From assembly GCA_012730105.1 (NCBI GenBank), contig JAAYBJ010000287.1, forward strand, positions 1 to 49,851: a stretch of DNA of 49,851 bases. Direction: 5' to 3'. The notes beneath the pieces were generated by a model. The model made no database searches, had not been told where the DNA came from, and was given only the letters and a program-made list of their open reading frames with translations. Positions within the stretch are counted from its first letter, which is position 1; each line of letters starts with the position of its first letter. Source of the stretch: Candidatus Hydrogenedentota bacterium. GTDB lineage: Bacteria; Hydrogenedentota; Hydrogenedentia; Hydrogenedentales; CAITNO01. Position numbers and translations under genes: made by a program. Shown piece after piece: positions 18,678-29,400 of the stretch.

Positions 18678-19829
18678 ATGTCCCCCGACACACACACATC
18701 ACTGCCGGCACGATTCAAACGTGCCCGGGCAGTGATTTTGTGTTTTTTGCTGGCCGCTACGTCCACGACATCCTGGGCCGATGATTTGTTGACCGTGCGC
18801 ATGAAAGGCAGCGCCGAAGGCGTCGGATTGGCTGCGCGCAAGATGGCGGTGGAAAACGCCCAGGCCTTGGTGATGGAAGAAGTGCTGCAGGCAATGACCA
18901 ACTCCTCGGACATGACCCTTTTTAAACCCGTCCTGGGACAGGCATCCCGCTATATCCAGCGTTATGATCTCCTTCGTAGCGATATTGTCGGCACTGTCAC
19001 AGAAGTGGAAATCGACGCCCATGTGCTGGAAAAACCACTGAAACGCGACGTGGCCGCCATCATGTTGCCGCGACTGCCGCGCAAGCCGGTCGTGCGCCTG
19101 TTGCTGGCGGAATATATAGGCCCGGAAGCGCAGGCGGGCGGGCCCACCTTTGACATTGCCGAAGCGGTCTTTCGCAAGCCCATGGAGGATTTCGGCTTTT
19201 CCGTAAAAGGTGTTCATGATCTTCTCGATCACTATGAGATCGGCCAGTTGGTCGGCATTACACAGGGAGACGTCCCGACCACCGCGGCCTTTGCCCGCGC
19301 CAACGCGGAGGATGTCGTCGTGGTGGGTTCCATTACTACGACCCATGAGCCGCTGACCCGGGAATCAAACATGTTGCGCAACCGGGCGCGCGCCGTAATG
19401 CGGGTTGTTTCGGGACCGGACGGCAAAATCCGCGACACCTTGACGGCCGAGGCCGCGGTGCAGAGTGTGGAACCGGTGGAAGGGGGTATCCAGGCCGCCC
19501 AGGATGCCTGTGGCAAACTGACCGGGGACTGTGTCGTCGCCATCGTGCTGGCCATGCTGGGCATGGAGGATGAAACCCGGGTCATCGTCCGCGTGGAAAA
19601 TCCGGGAAATCAGGAAACCCTTGACGCGCTCGTTCAGGCGCTTGGCGGGGTGGATACGGTCGGCACCGTGGAACCCCTGTTCTTTTCCGAAACGCTCGCG
19701 CGGCTTGCCGTCGATTATTACGGAGACATGGCGTTTTTTTCGGATGCCATCACGGGACTTGCCGCCGGCGGGCGCAGGGTGGAGGTGGCGCGCTGCGTGA
19801 GACGGGAAATCACGCTGGTCTTAAAATAA
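18678..19829 (+). CDS. Secreted FlgT/LPP20-like domain protein of unknown function
   Basis: 383 residues with a Sec-type signal (about residues 20-37, ending TTSWA). The mature N-terminus (VRMKGSAEGVGLAARKMAVE then NAQALVMEEV) matches the pattern of FlgT and LPP20-type periplasmic domains, in which an Ala-rich helix packs on a beta-sheet. The later part (residues 140-383) has GDVPTTAAFARANAEDVVVVGSITTT and HEPLTRESNMLRNRARAVMRV; repeated alpha/beta units are plausible. No flagellar genes are near, so a general periplasmic scaffold role is as likely. It begins eight bases after the peptidase stop, suggesting a three-gene operon. The function is not established. Confidence 0.72.
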   Translation: MSPDTHTSLPARFKRARAVILCFLLAATSTTSWADDLLTVRMKGSAEGVGLAARKMAVENAQALVMEEVLQAMTNSSDMTLFKPVLGQASRYIQRYDLLRSDIVGTVTEVEIDAHVLEKPLKRDVAAIMLPRLPRKPVVRLLLAEYIGPEAQAGGPTFDIAEAVFRKPMEDFGFSVKGVHDLLDHYEIGQLVGITQGDVPTTAAFARANAEDVVVVGSITTTHEPLTRESNMLRNRARAVMRVVSGPDGKIRDTLTAEAAVQSVEPVEGGIQAAQDACGKLTGDCVVAIVLAMLGMEDETRVIVRVENPGNQETLDALVQALGGVDTVGTVEPLFFSETLARLAVDYYGDMAFFSDAITGLAAGGRRVEVARCVRREITLVLK

Positions 19830-19949
19830 CCAAAAAAACGATGCACGGATGGGATGGGGCAGAATGTCGCCATACAGCGCATTGCACCCGAATAAACCAT
19901 GCTGTTATCCTTTGCTCACGGAGAATCAGGATTCGAGGAGACGCAGGAA

Positions 19950-22397
19950 ATGAAGTTACTTCATGTTATGGGCGCGACAGCGGCGGTATCCCTCTTTTGC
20001 ATGCTCACCCAGGCGGACACGGGAATGAAAGACTATCCTATAGCGCCGGTAGAATTTACCAAGGTGCGTTTTGAAGACGGTTTCTGGCTGCCGCGCCTGG
20101 AGACCAACCGGACCGTCACATTGCCGGCCAACTTCAAGAAGTCGGAAGAAACGGGCCGCATCAGTAATTTCGCCAAGGCCGGCGGGCTCATGGAAGGGAA
20201 ACATGAAGGCATCTTTTTCAACGATTCCGACGTGTTTAAAATCGTGGAGGGGGCGGCTTATTCCTTGTCGATTCATCCTGATCCCGAACTGGACAAGTAC
20301 CTGGACGGGTTGATCGCCCTGTTCGCGGCGGCCCAGGAAGAAGACGGTTACCTGTACACTGCCCGCACCATCGACCCGGAAAACGCCCCGAAAGTCATTG
20401 GCAAAGAACGGTGGGACAATATTCGCCATGCCCACGAGTTGTATAACGTGGGGCACATGTACGAGGCAGCGGTGGCTCATTTCCAGGCGACAGGCAAACG
20501 GAATTTTCTCGATGTCGCCCTTAAAAACGCCGACCTGATCTGCAGGGTATTTGGTCCGGGGAAGAAATATGCGGTTCCCGGGCATGAGGAAATTGAAATC
20601 GGCCTGATCAAACTGTACCGGGTAACGGGCAACCAGGATTACCTGGACATGGCGCGGTTCTTTGTGGAACAGCGGGGGAATTCAGAAAACCGCGAACTAT
20701 TTGGCGACTATTGCCAAGACCACCAGCTCCTGGCGCAACAGGATGAGGCGGTCGGTCATTCGGTGCGTGCGGGCTATTTTTACGCGGGCGCGGCCGATGT
20801 GGCCGTTCTCACGGACAACCCGGCCTTCGTGGAAGCTCTGGACCGTATCTGGGACAACATGACAGGAAAAAAGATGTATCTCACCGGCGGCATCGGCGCG
20901 CAACGCCGGGGGGAGCAGTTCGGCGCAAATTATGAACTCCCAAATGATTCCGCCTATGCGGAAACCTGCGCCGCCATCGCCAGCATCCTCTGGAACCAGC
21001 GCATGTTCCTGATGAAAGGCGAATCCAAATACATTGATATTCTGGAACGTGCCTTGTACAACGGTTTTCTTTCGGGGATCTCACTTACTGGGGACGCGTT
21101 TTTCTACGTCAACCCGCTGTCCTCGGACGGGTCGTCCCCCTTCAATCACGGCAGTTGCCTGCGGCAACCGTGGTTTGACTGTTCCTGTTGTCCTACAAAT
21201 ATAGTGCGCATTTTGCCCTCCCTCAGCGGATATGTTTATGCCATACAGGACGATATCGTATACGTTAACCTCTATATTGGAAGCAAGGCCTCGTTTACCG
21301 TCAATAGTGCGTTGCTCACGCTGGAACAGCACACGGACTATCCCTGGGACGGCGCCGTGAACCTAACCGTATCACCCGAGCGGGCCGGGAGTTATGAAGT
21401 ACGCCTGCGTGTTCCCGGCTGGGCGCTGGGCAAACCAGTGCCGGGGGATTTATACCGCTATACAGACGGGACCACCAAACCGGTCATCCTCCGGATAAAT
21501 GGGGGAGAGGCCCCTGCCAATATCGATGAAAAGGGCTATATATGCGTGCGCCGCACCTGGGAACCGGGAGACACCGTATCACTCGAGTTTCCAGTGTCGG
21601 TGCGCTTCGTAGTCGCTCATGATGCGGTGGAAAGTAACCGCAACCGTATCGCCGTTGAGCGGGGCCCCCTGGTCTATTGCGCCGAGGGCGCAGACAATGG
21701 CGAAAAGGTGCGGCACCGCTTCCTCAATACGGAAGCGTCATGGGAAACGAGGCCGTTGGAAATACTTCCCGGCACAACGGTAACAGCCTTGTCCGGACCG
21801 AGCGGCGCTGTTTACCGGGAGTCGGGAAACGAATCGGAACATATTGATAATGAACCCCTTACCTTGATTCCCTATTATGCCTGGGCCCATCGGGGAGCGG
21901 GGGAGATGCAGGTCTGGATTGCCGCGGATGACGGCACGGCGGAACCGTCGCCACCACCCACGATCACCTCTACAGCACGGGCCACCGTGTCCCACACCTG
22001 GCAAAGTGATACACCGGCCGCGCTGAACGACCTGCGCGAACCGGCTTCCTCCAAAGACGATTCCATTGCGCGCTTTACTTGGTGGCCCCATAAAGGCTCC
22101 CGGGAATGGGTTCAATACGATTTTGACAGAGAGGTTACGATAAACAAGACGGCCGTTTACTGGTTCGATGACGCGCCCGAGGGCGGTTGCCGCGTTCCTG
22201 CAGAGTGGGAAATCCAGCATCTCGTTGATAATGAATGGGTGCCCGTGCTCAACGCCTCTGAATACACCACCGCGTTGAACTCGTATAATGAAGCATCTTT
22301 TGAACCTGTAACCACCAAATCCCTGCGACTCGTTGTACGCCTGCAGCGCGACTACTCGGCGGGGATACTGGAATGGAAGGTTTTTGAAAACCAGTGA
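19950..22397 (+). CDS. GH127-type beta-L-arabinofuranosidase, exported
   Basis: 815 residues (DUF1680/GH127 family). It removes beta-L-arabinofuranosyl groups from arabinan or hydroxyproline-rich glycans and is probably periplasmic: the signal runs from MKLLHVMGATAAVSLFCML to about TQA. The toroid opens with EFTKVRFEDGFWLPRLETNR. The zinc/catalytic cluster is visible: E338 and C340 (AYAETCAA) and C413-C414 (DCSCCPTN). A beta-sandwich follows and, from about residue 675, a discoidin-like C-terminal domain (WVQYDFDREVTINKTAVYWF). ATG at 19950 is chosen for its GCAGGAA and the good signal; an upstream ATG (19899) would give a poor leader. Xylulokinase is next on the same strand, which suits pentose catabolism. 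Confidence 0.9.
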   Translation: MKLLHVMGATAAVSLFCMLTQADTGMKDYPIAPVEFTKVRFEDGFWLPRLETNRTVTLPANFKKSEETGRISNFAKAGGLMEGKHEGIFFNDSDVFKIVEGAAYSLSIHPDPELDKYLDGLIALFAAAQEEDGYLYTARTIDPENAPKVIGKERWDNIRHAHELYNVGHMYEAAVAHFQATGKRNFLDVALKNADLICRVFGPGKKYAVPGHEEIEIGLIKLYRVTGNQDYLDMARFFVEQRGNSENRELFGDYCQDHQLLAQQDEAVGHSVRAGYFYAGAADVAVLTDNPAFVEALDRIWDNMTGKKMYLTGGIGAQRRGEQFGANYELPNDSAYAETCAAIASILWNQRMFLMKGESKYIDILERALYNGFLSGISLTGDAFFYVNPLSSDGSSPFNHGSCLRQPWFDCSCCPTNIVRILPSLSGYVYAIQDDIVYVNLYIGSKASFTVNSALLTLEQHTDYPWDGAVNLTVSPERAGSYEVRLRVPGWALGKPVPGDLYRYTDGTTKPVILRINGGEAPANIDEKGYICVRRTWEPGDTVSLEFPVSVRFVVAHDAVESNRNRIAVERGPLVYCAEGADNGEKVRHRFLNTEASWETRPLEILPGTTVTALSGPSGAVYRESGNESEHIDNEPLTLIPYYAWAHRGAGEMQVWIAADDGTAEPSPPPTITSTARATVSHTWQSDTPAALNDLREPASSKDDSIARFTWWPHKGSREWVQYDFDREVTINKTAVYWFDDAPEGGCRVPAEWEIQHLVDNEWVPVLNASEYTTALNSYNEASFEPVTTKSLRLVVRLQRDYSAGILEWKVFENQ

Positions 22398-22458
22398 TGC
22401 CTGGAAACGGTCTCATTTGATGTGAGCTAAAAACAATACTATCCAGGGAGAATGATCT

Positions 22459-23994
22459 ATGAGCAGCCTTCCCATATGTATTGGCGTGGATGTGGGCACC
22501 AGCGGCACCAAGGCCATCGCCATGGATATCCGGGGCGCCGTATTGGCGTCCGCACTCCGGGAATATCCACTGGCCAGTCCCAAGGCGGGCTGGGCGGAAC
22601 AGGATCCCGCAGACTGGCGCCGGGCAGTTCTGGAGGCCCTCACCGAATTGGCAGCCAAAGTGGATAGCCGGGCAGTCGTTGCCATAGGACTCACGGGACA
22701 GATGCATGGGTCCGTCTTTCTGGATGCTGAGAACAAGGTTTTGCGTCCTGCGCTTTTATGGTGTGATCAGCGAACTGCGGAACAATGTGAAACCATCACT
22801 GAAAAGGCCGGGGGAGAGGCTGCACTGGTAGCCATGGTTGCCAATCCGGCCCTGACAGGGTTTACGGCACCCAAAATCTTGTGGTTGCGTGACAATGAAC
22901 CTGAGTTATTCGAAAAGACGCGAAAAGTACTATTACCCAAGGATTATATTCGGTGGGTGCTTACCGGGGAGTATGCCACCGATGTGGCCGATGCTTCCGG
23001 TACGCTTCTGTTTGACGTCCGTAATCGATGCTGGCATAAAGGCCTGATGTCCAAGCTGGACCTGGATCCATCGCTTATGCCGCGCGCATTCGAAGGGACG
23101 GAAATTACCGGGAGCCTGCTGCCCGAGATAGCGTCACAAACCGGCCTGCCCGCCGGGATTCCCGTAGCCGCCGGTGGGGGAGACCAGGCGGCTGGCGGGG
23201 TGGGATGCGGCATCGTGCGCCCGGGAATCGTGTCCTCATCCCTTGGCACCAGTGGCGTCGTCTTCGCCTTTTCCGATGGCGTGCATGCCGATCCCAAGGG
23301 CAGGGTGCATACGTTCTGTCATGCCGTGCCCGGAAAATGGCATGTCATGGGGGTAATGTTAAGCGCCGGCGGCGCCCTGCAATGGTACCGGAATACACTC
23401 TGTCATGAGGAAATGCACCAGGCAAAATCTTCCGCTAGAGATGCCTATACCTATATTACAGATCAGGCACAAACGGTGTCTTGTGGTGCCGAAGGGCTTT
23501 TATTTCTGCCCTATTTAACGGGTGAACGCACCCCCCATCGGGATCCCTTCGCAAAAGCGGCTTTCGTAGGTTTGTCACTCAGACACACCAAAGCCCATAT
23601 GGCCCGGGCGGTCATGGAAGGCGTTGCTTTCGGCATGCGTGACAGCTTAGATATCATGCGTGAAATGGGTATACCCCTGGAAGTCTCCCGGGTGTCCGGA
23701 GGTGGCGGACGCAGTGAACTCTGGCGGCAGATTCTGGCGGACACAGGACGTATAGAAATTGCGCAGATTAATGTGGACGAAGGTCCCGCCTTCGGTGCGG
23801 CCATTTTGGCGGGAGTGGGGGCTGGACACTTCAAAAGCGTTGAGGAAGCCTGCGACAACATCATTAAGGAAACACACCGGATTCCAGTAATTGAGGAAAA
23901 CGCCGTCTGCTACGAATCCTACCTGCAGGAATTTCGTGCCTGCTATACCGTTCTCAAGGGCGGCTTTCAACGAATGGCGGAAATCGTAGGATAG
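22459..23994 (+). CDS. xylB: Xylulokinase
   Basis: 511 residues, FGGY kinase family, phosphorylating D-xylulose to xylulose 5-phosphate in the cytoplasm. The phosphate-binding N-terminus is GVDVGTSGTKAIAMD (about 7-21), and the FGGY signature regions GLTGQMHGSVFLD, LLWCDQRTAEQC and the C-terminal SGGGGRSELWRQILAD are present. It lies 61 bases after the GH127 gene on the same strand. No xylose or arabinose isomerase is seen in the window, so the sugar must enter the ketose stage elsewhere. Other FGGY members (L-ribulokinase, glycerol kinase) look less like this sequence; the length and QMHGSV motif favour XylB. Confidence 0.9.
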   Translation: MSSLPICIGVDVGTSGTKAIAMDIRGAVLASALREYPLASPKAGWAEQDPADWRRAVLEALTELAAKVDSRAVVAIGLTGQMHGSVFLDAENKVLRPALLWCDQRTAEQCETITEKAGGEAALVAMVANPALTGFTAPKILWLRDNEPELFEKTRKVLLPKDYIRWVLTGEYATDVADASGTLLFDVRNRCWHKGLMSKLDLDPSLMPRAFEGTEITGSLLPEIASQTGLPAGIPVAAGGGDQAAGGVGCGIVRPGIVSSSLGTSGVVFAFSDGVHADPKGRVHTFCHAVPGKWHVMGVMLSAGGALQWYRNTLCHEEMHQAKSSARDAYTYITDQAQTVSCGAEGLLFLPYLTGERTPHRDPFAKAAFVGLSLRHTKAHMARAVMEGVAFGMRDSLDIMREMGIPLEVSRVSGGGGRSELWRQILADTGRIEIAQINVDEGPAFGAAILAGVGAGHFKSVEEACDNIIKETHRIPVIEENAVCYESYLQEFRACYTVLKGGFQRMAEIVG

Positions 23995-25345
23995 CCGATC
24001 TAAATTGCGTCTGTTACGCTCTGAAAACGGGGTGTAATTCGATACAAACCAGCCTGAAATCCGAAAAAGGGCGTATAGGCCTTTTCAGCGCGTCCAAATG
24101 CCCAAAAGCCTTTTTGGAGCCTGAGAGTTGAAGAATCTATGGGGAAGAAAGGCCTTGTTCCTATTATGCCACACCATACTCTAGACTTTACTTATGGAAA
24201 CTTTCATCTCCACATAACGTCTGATAATATATATTATGTTTCGTTTTATATTCCTAAAATCTGGCGATACTCCCAAACCCGGCAACTCATGTTTTAAAAT
24301 GAAGATTGGCGCAATTTGATACATATCCATGTTCTCATCTGTTGTTTCAAAAGAATGCCGTTGCAGCACGGGATTTTTAAGCAAATAAATACCTTACATT
24401 CAATATGAAGTTGAAAGCATTTTCTCTTTTTAAGAAAGGCATAATTGAGGCTTATATCTTTCATAAATCATTTCTGACGCGCTAAATTTTCAGTACTTTT
24501 GAACCCCTGTCCTTTTTTGAAAAGACCTTGCGATCATAACGTGGCAAGTGTGTTTAGCCCATGAGTACCATTTAGTTCTCCAAATCGTTCTTATAAAGAG
24601 TTCTGTTATAAAACATATTCACTTTAAGAAATGCGGATGATTTAAAACAAAACATAACGCTCTCCCCTGCTTTCAAAGCTGCCTCCAGGCTTATCATGAA
24701 TTCGACGGCGTAATTTTGGAAGGAGGAACCATCCCCTGGAAGTTTCACGTTTCGAGCCGGCGCATATCGGAGGGCGGTCACCATTCACTCAGACAACATG
24801 AACCCCAGCGGTTACAGGTATTTTTCCAGTCCCCGAGCATTGTCCATCTGCCCTCGCCTTCCCCTGATTCCCTTCACCCGATACTCTGGCTCCTTCTGGA
24901 AAAAACTACCATTCGGTGATATTCGATTTTTCTTGGAGTCAGGATTTTCGTGGGCGATGACAGTCCGAGCGGGCCTTTTTAGCAGCCGATCTGGTACCAC
25001 AACAGGGTAAAATCACCGCCCCGCTCATCGGAATCTATATCCCCTGTTTTGTCCGGTGCCCCCTCCTGATTTTCCCTTTTCCGGAATGACTTTTATCCTC
25101 AACTGCCTTGTCCTATTAGCAAGCACTTATCCCTAGTTGCATCCAGGCGAAAAATTTGAGCGGGTTTCATGATGTTAAGGGGGGCCAAAACGAACAGAAT
25201 ACACTTCCACCTACTTCCCGACACAGGGCGGGTTTGCCTTTATGGATTCATAACTAGATGGCACTCTCCCCTGCCCCTGTCTTAAAATTTAATACACTAA
25301 AGAACTATTTGATAGTATATACAATAATTACATTATGTTTTATAA
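23995..25345. other. Long intergenic region without a credible gene
   Basis: About 1.35 kb. The left part (24180-24720) is AT-rich; the right part is more mixed and has homopyrimidine-rich runs. No open frame has family features. On the minus strand, 24572-25000 stays in one frame with only two stops (near 24812 and 24786) and could be a decayed gene (it includes PLGFMLSE and FQNYAVEFMISLEAALKAGE), but chance is not excluded. Short AT-rich inverted repeats occur after xylB (stem CCAAAA/TTTTGG at 24102-24117) without a convincing T tract. I see no tRNA or other RNA gene. Confidence 0.5.
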
Positions 25346-26362
25346 TCAGGTTGCGCATTTGGCACATACGCCATGGGTCAATGCACCAGCCCGTTTTCCT
25401 TCTTGATATTCTCGGATATTTTTAAGAGTTGCCACCGCGATTTTATTCAATGCTTCCCGAGTTAGAAAAGCCTGATGACTGGTAATTAACACATTATTGA
25501 ATGTCAGCAATCGGGCGAGCACATCGTCAGCGATAACGTCTTCCGACCTGTCCTCAAAGAAGTAATCAGATTCCTCTTCATAGACATCCAGACCGGCACT
25601 GCCGATTCTGCCGTTCTTCAGGCCGCGAATCAAGGCTTTTGTATCTACCAGTGCCCCCCGGCTCGTGTTAATCAACATGATGCCCGGCTTCAATTTTGCA
25701 ATACTCGTGTCATTGATAAGATAACGCGTATCCGGCAACAGAGGCACGTACAGGCTGAGGATGTCCGAATTCGCATAAAGTTCGTCCAATTCCGTATAAC
25801 GCACGCGCGGGTTCCTTGAAAGCGCCTGGTCGGGATGGAGGTCGTACGCAAGGATTTCACATTGAAATCCCGTCAAAATTTCAGCCGCATGCCTCCCGAT
25901 CCGGCCCGTGCCGATAATGCCCACGGTTTTACCGCACATCTCAAAGCCAACCAACCCATTCAGGGAGAAATTCCCCTCCCGCACCCTTGCGTGGGCGCGG
26001 ATGAGATGCCGGTTTAGGGCCAGCATAAGGGCGATACTGTGTTCGGCCACCGATGGCGGCGAATAGGACGGCACCCGGACAACGCTGATACCGTGGCGTG
26101 CGCAGGCGTCAAGATTTATGTTGTTGTAGCCGGAGCATCTCAGGGCGACTAAACCGACCCCCATTTCGCCAAGTCTTTCCGCCACTTTCCCGTCGATTGT
26201 ATCATTGACAAACACACACACGGCATCATGTCCAACCGCTGATTCGACCGTATCACGCGTTAGTTTGTGTTCATAATAAGTGATAGTCAAATCCTGTGAC
26301 ACATACTCTTCAAAAGGCTTCTGGGAATATGGCTTGGCATCGTAAAAGGCAATTTTTGTCAT
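25346..26362 (-). CDS. D-2-hydroxyacid dehydrogenase (D-lactate dehydrogenase LdhA-like)
   Basis: 338 residues. An NAD-dependent reductase of 2-oxoacids in the D-isomer-specific family, cytoplasmic, probably pyruvate to D-lactate. The start IAFYDAKPYSQKPFEEYV is characteristic of the LdhA group. The dinucleotide site is GTGRIG (151-156). Catalytic residues are seen as the Arg of NTSRGALVD, an acidic patch in DVYEEESDYFFED and the His of ITSHQAFLT. I prefer the ATG at 26362 because GGAAG lies eight bases before it; an earlier ATG at 26377 would add five residues. It is divergent from the NPCBM protein with 124 bases between the starts. It may regenerate NAD during sugar fermentation. Confidence 0.88.
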   Translation of the reverse strand: MTKIAFYDAKPYSQKPFEEYVSQDLTITYYEHKLTRDTVESAVGHDAVCVFVNDTIDGKVAERLGEMGVGLVALRCSGYNNINLDACARHGISVVRVPSYSPPSVAEHSIALMLALNRHLIRAHARVREGNFSLNGLVGFEMCGKTVGIIGTGRIGRHAAEILTGFQCEILAYDLHPDQALSRNPRVRYTELDELYANSDILSLYVPLLPDTRYLINDTSIAKLKPGIMLINTSRGALVDTKALIRGLKNGRIGSAGLDVYEEESDYFFEDRSEDVIADDVLARLLTFNNVLITSHQAFLTREALNKIAVATLKNIREYQEGKRAGALTHGVCAKCAT

Positions 26363-26486
26363 CAGATTTACTTCCATTTAAACTATTTTTATGCTATATT
26401 CCTCCAACACAATCCGGAATAGATTTGTTCCAAAAGCATTCAACAGATACGGCGTGTATTCATAAATCTGATGAGAAAGGCCGCCA

Positions 26487-29400
26487 ATGAAATATTTTAT
26501 ACATATATTAATAATACCCTTTGTGGCCTGCGCATATGTCGCTTTCAGCGAAGTTCCCGATGTGTTTGAACAACGGATAACCTTCGCTGAAATGGGCTGG
26601 GGGGAAATGGGGCTGGGCACTGCCGCCCATGCCAAAGACAAACCCGGGCGCCCGCTGCAAATCGGTGACAAGCACTACGAAAAGGGACTGGGAGTTCATG
26701 CGCCGGGGCGCATTGTGGCCGATCTGGGCGGCGAGTATCGTTTGTTTACCGCCCAAACAGGCGTACAAGCCCATCCTGATCATGATCAGGGCAGTGTGAT
26801 TTTCAGGGTTATTGCAGACGGCGTAGAACGTTTCAACAGCGGTCTCATGAAGCAAAACGATCCGGCGCTGTCCATACGGGTGGATGTGACGGGCGTGGAC
26901 GAACTCGAACTGGTAGTCGAAGACGGTGGTGACGGCCGCGAATTTGACTTGGCCAACTGGGCGAACCCCTCCCTCTTGCCTGTGGAAAGTAAAGCGCCGC
27001 GCGCGCAGGAGCCGTCCTTTGATATAGCATCTTTCGCGCGAGTCATGAGCTGGCCTCCGGAGCAGCGGAAGTCCCAGCCCGGCCGCGTGGAAGAACTCAG
27101 TACGGATCAGATTTTTCTTGGCACTCCCCTTGTTCCGAACGTTGACGGCCTTTACACGGCGCCTTTCACGTCAGGCGAACCCTCCTGTATCGGCCTTCAA
27201 TGGCATGAAAATCGCTATCCGGCGGAGGCGACACTCTGTCCTCACGCCGATCTCGATCCGGCAGTGGTGTCCGGCGCGCGACTCGAATGGTGGGCAGGCG
27301 AATCGGAATGGCAAGGTGAATGGCAAGACTTAAACGCCGAAGTCACGTCAGCCGGAAATGACTGGCTATTTCGCATACCACGAAGCGCGCTTTATAAGGC
27401 CAAAATTGGTGTTCAAAAACTGCGCTGGGTATTCCCCCCTTCCCCATCCCCCATCCGCATACACACGATGAAAGTATCCTCCACGTCCCGACAGGTTACA
27501 AGCCGGATACGCATAGCACTGGAAAGGTCCGATTTGTCTTCCAACGCGGTTTTGGAACTCTATAACGCCGTCTTTTTGGAACCGGCGCCTGAAGGAAACG
27601 GTTCTTCTCTTTGTGTTGACCTGTCCGGGGAACTGCGTTTCACACTGAAGCATCTCAAGCCAAGACCGGGCCAAGCCAAATCCGACCGCGGTATACTGCG
27701 CCTGGAACTGCCCCGTGGTCGAACGGCCGTAGCTATTGACGACGTCCTGGAACAGGGCTGCGTTTATATGCCGGATTATGGTTTGTTTATTGCCCGCGAG
27801 CCTGACGGTCCAACACTGGAGCAGCACAAAGAAACCCTGAAAGAACGCGAAAGCATACTGGATGCCGTGCGCTCCCGGCCCGATCAATGTTTCGAGCAGG
27901 CCTTGAAAAATGTGCACCGCGAGATACAAAACAATGGCCCGACAATGCTATCCCTGGCCTGCGACAATCACAAATTTACCGTATATGAAAATGGCGGAGT
28001 TGAACACCGTATTGACCTCCCCATCGCCCCCGGCAAAGATCGCCGGGAAGCGATTGCCGCCCCCGAATACCCGCTCCTCATGGATATGAGATTAAACGGC
28101 GCTTCGTTGAAAAAGAATCTCCGCCAGATTGAAGAGGGCTGGATGCCCATCCAGAATACTGCGTATGCGGCCGATAACGGGACAGTATTGCGGCAACGCG
28201 TTTTTGTTGCGCCTTTCGGCTTGGAACGCCCCTTGGAATCGACAGGATGGCTCCAGCCCAAAGCGCTGTTCGTGGCGGAACTCGTTCTGGAAAATCCCGC
28301 CGAACTCCCGGCGGAAACGGAACTGGAACTACATTTCTTTCTGGATATGAAGCGTCAGACATTTCCGGAAATCGTTCCTCTGCCGCAAGGCGCGGCGGTC
28401 ATGCGTAACAACGCCCTGCTCGCCTGCTTTGAAACTTCGAAATCCGAAGGCGAAACAATCACCATGGAAACGGGCCGGTTGTCCATAGGAATCACTTTGG
28501 AGCCCCAAAGCCGTCGGTTCTACCAACTGTTCCTGCCCGCCTGGGATGCTTCCGTGGAGCAATGCGCGTCCTTTGCCGACGCAACAGGCCTGGATGAGGC
28601 CACGAAGGCGTACTGGAACACGATATTAAAACCTGCGCTACAGGTGGACATCCCGGAGGCGCTACTGCAGGATATCATCTGTGCCGGCCAGGTCCACTGC
28701 CTGATGACAGCCCGCAACGAGGCACAGGCATTGAGGGTGGCTCCCTGGTGCGGCGCGGACCGCTACGGGCCGCTGGAAAGCGAGTCACAGGCTATCATCC
28801 ATGGTATGAGTCTGATGGGACATCGGGAATTTGCCCGCCGCTCCCTGGACTATTTTATCGAACGCTACAATCGCGACGGCCTGCTCACCACCGGCTATAC
28901 GCTAATGGGTGTGGGATGGCACTTATGGACACTGGCGGACCATTATGCCCTTTACCGGGACAAGGCGTGGCTGGAGGAAACCGCCCCCAGGATTGAAAAA
29001 GCGTGCCGGTGGATCGTCTCGGAATGTGAAAAAACAAAGCGCATGAACCCCGACGGCACAAAGCCCTTCGAATACGGCCTGGTCTCCCCCGGCGTTTCCG
29101 CCGACTGGAACCGTTTCGCCTACCAGGCACGTCCCCAAGGCGAGTACTACGCGGGCCTCGCGGGCATATCGCGTGCTTTCGCCGACATTGGCTATCCCGG
29201 TGCGGAAGACCTGGCAAAAACGGCGGCGGATTTTCGTGAGAGTATTGTGCGAGCCTACACCTGGACACAGGAACGCTCCCCCGCCGTCCAACGCCGTGAC
29301 GGCGCCTGGATCCCCTACTGCCCCGCTCACTTTGGCTGTTTTGGCAGGGTAATGGACCTGTATCCCAACGAAGACGGCGGCCGCTCCTGGGGCAAAGATA

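Noticed and set aside
24061-24117. Intrinsic terminator after xylB
   Set aside because: The inverted repeats are AT-rich, short and lack a following T tract, so I would not call one.
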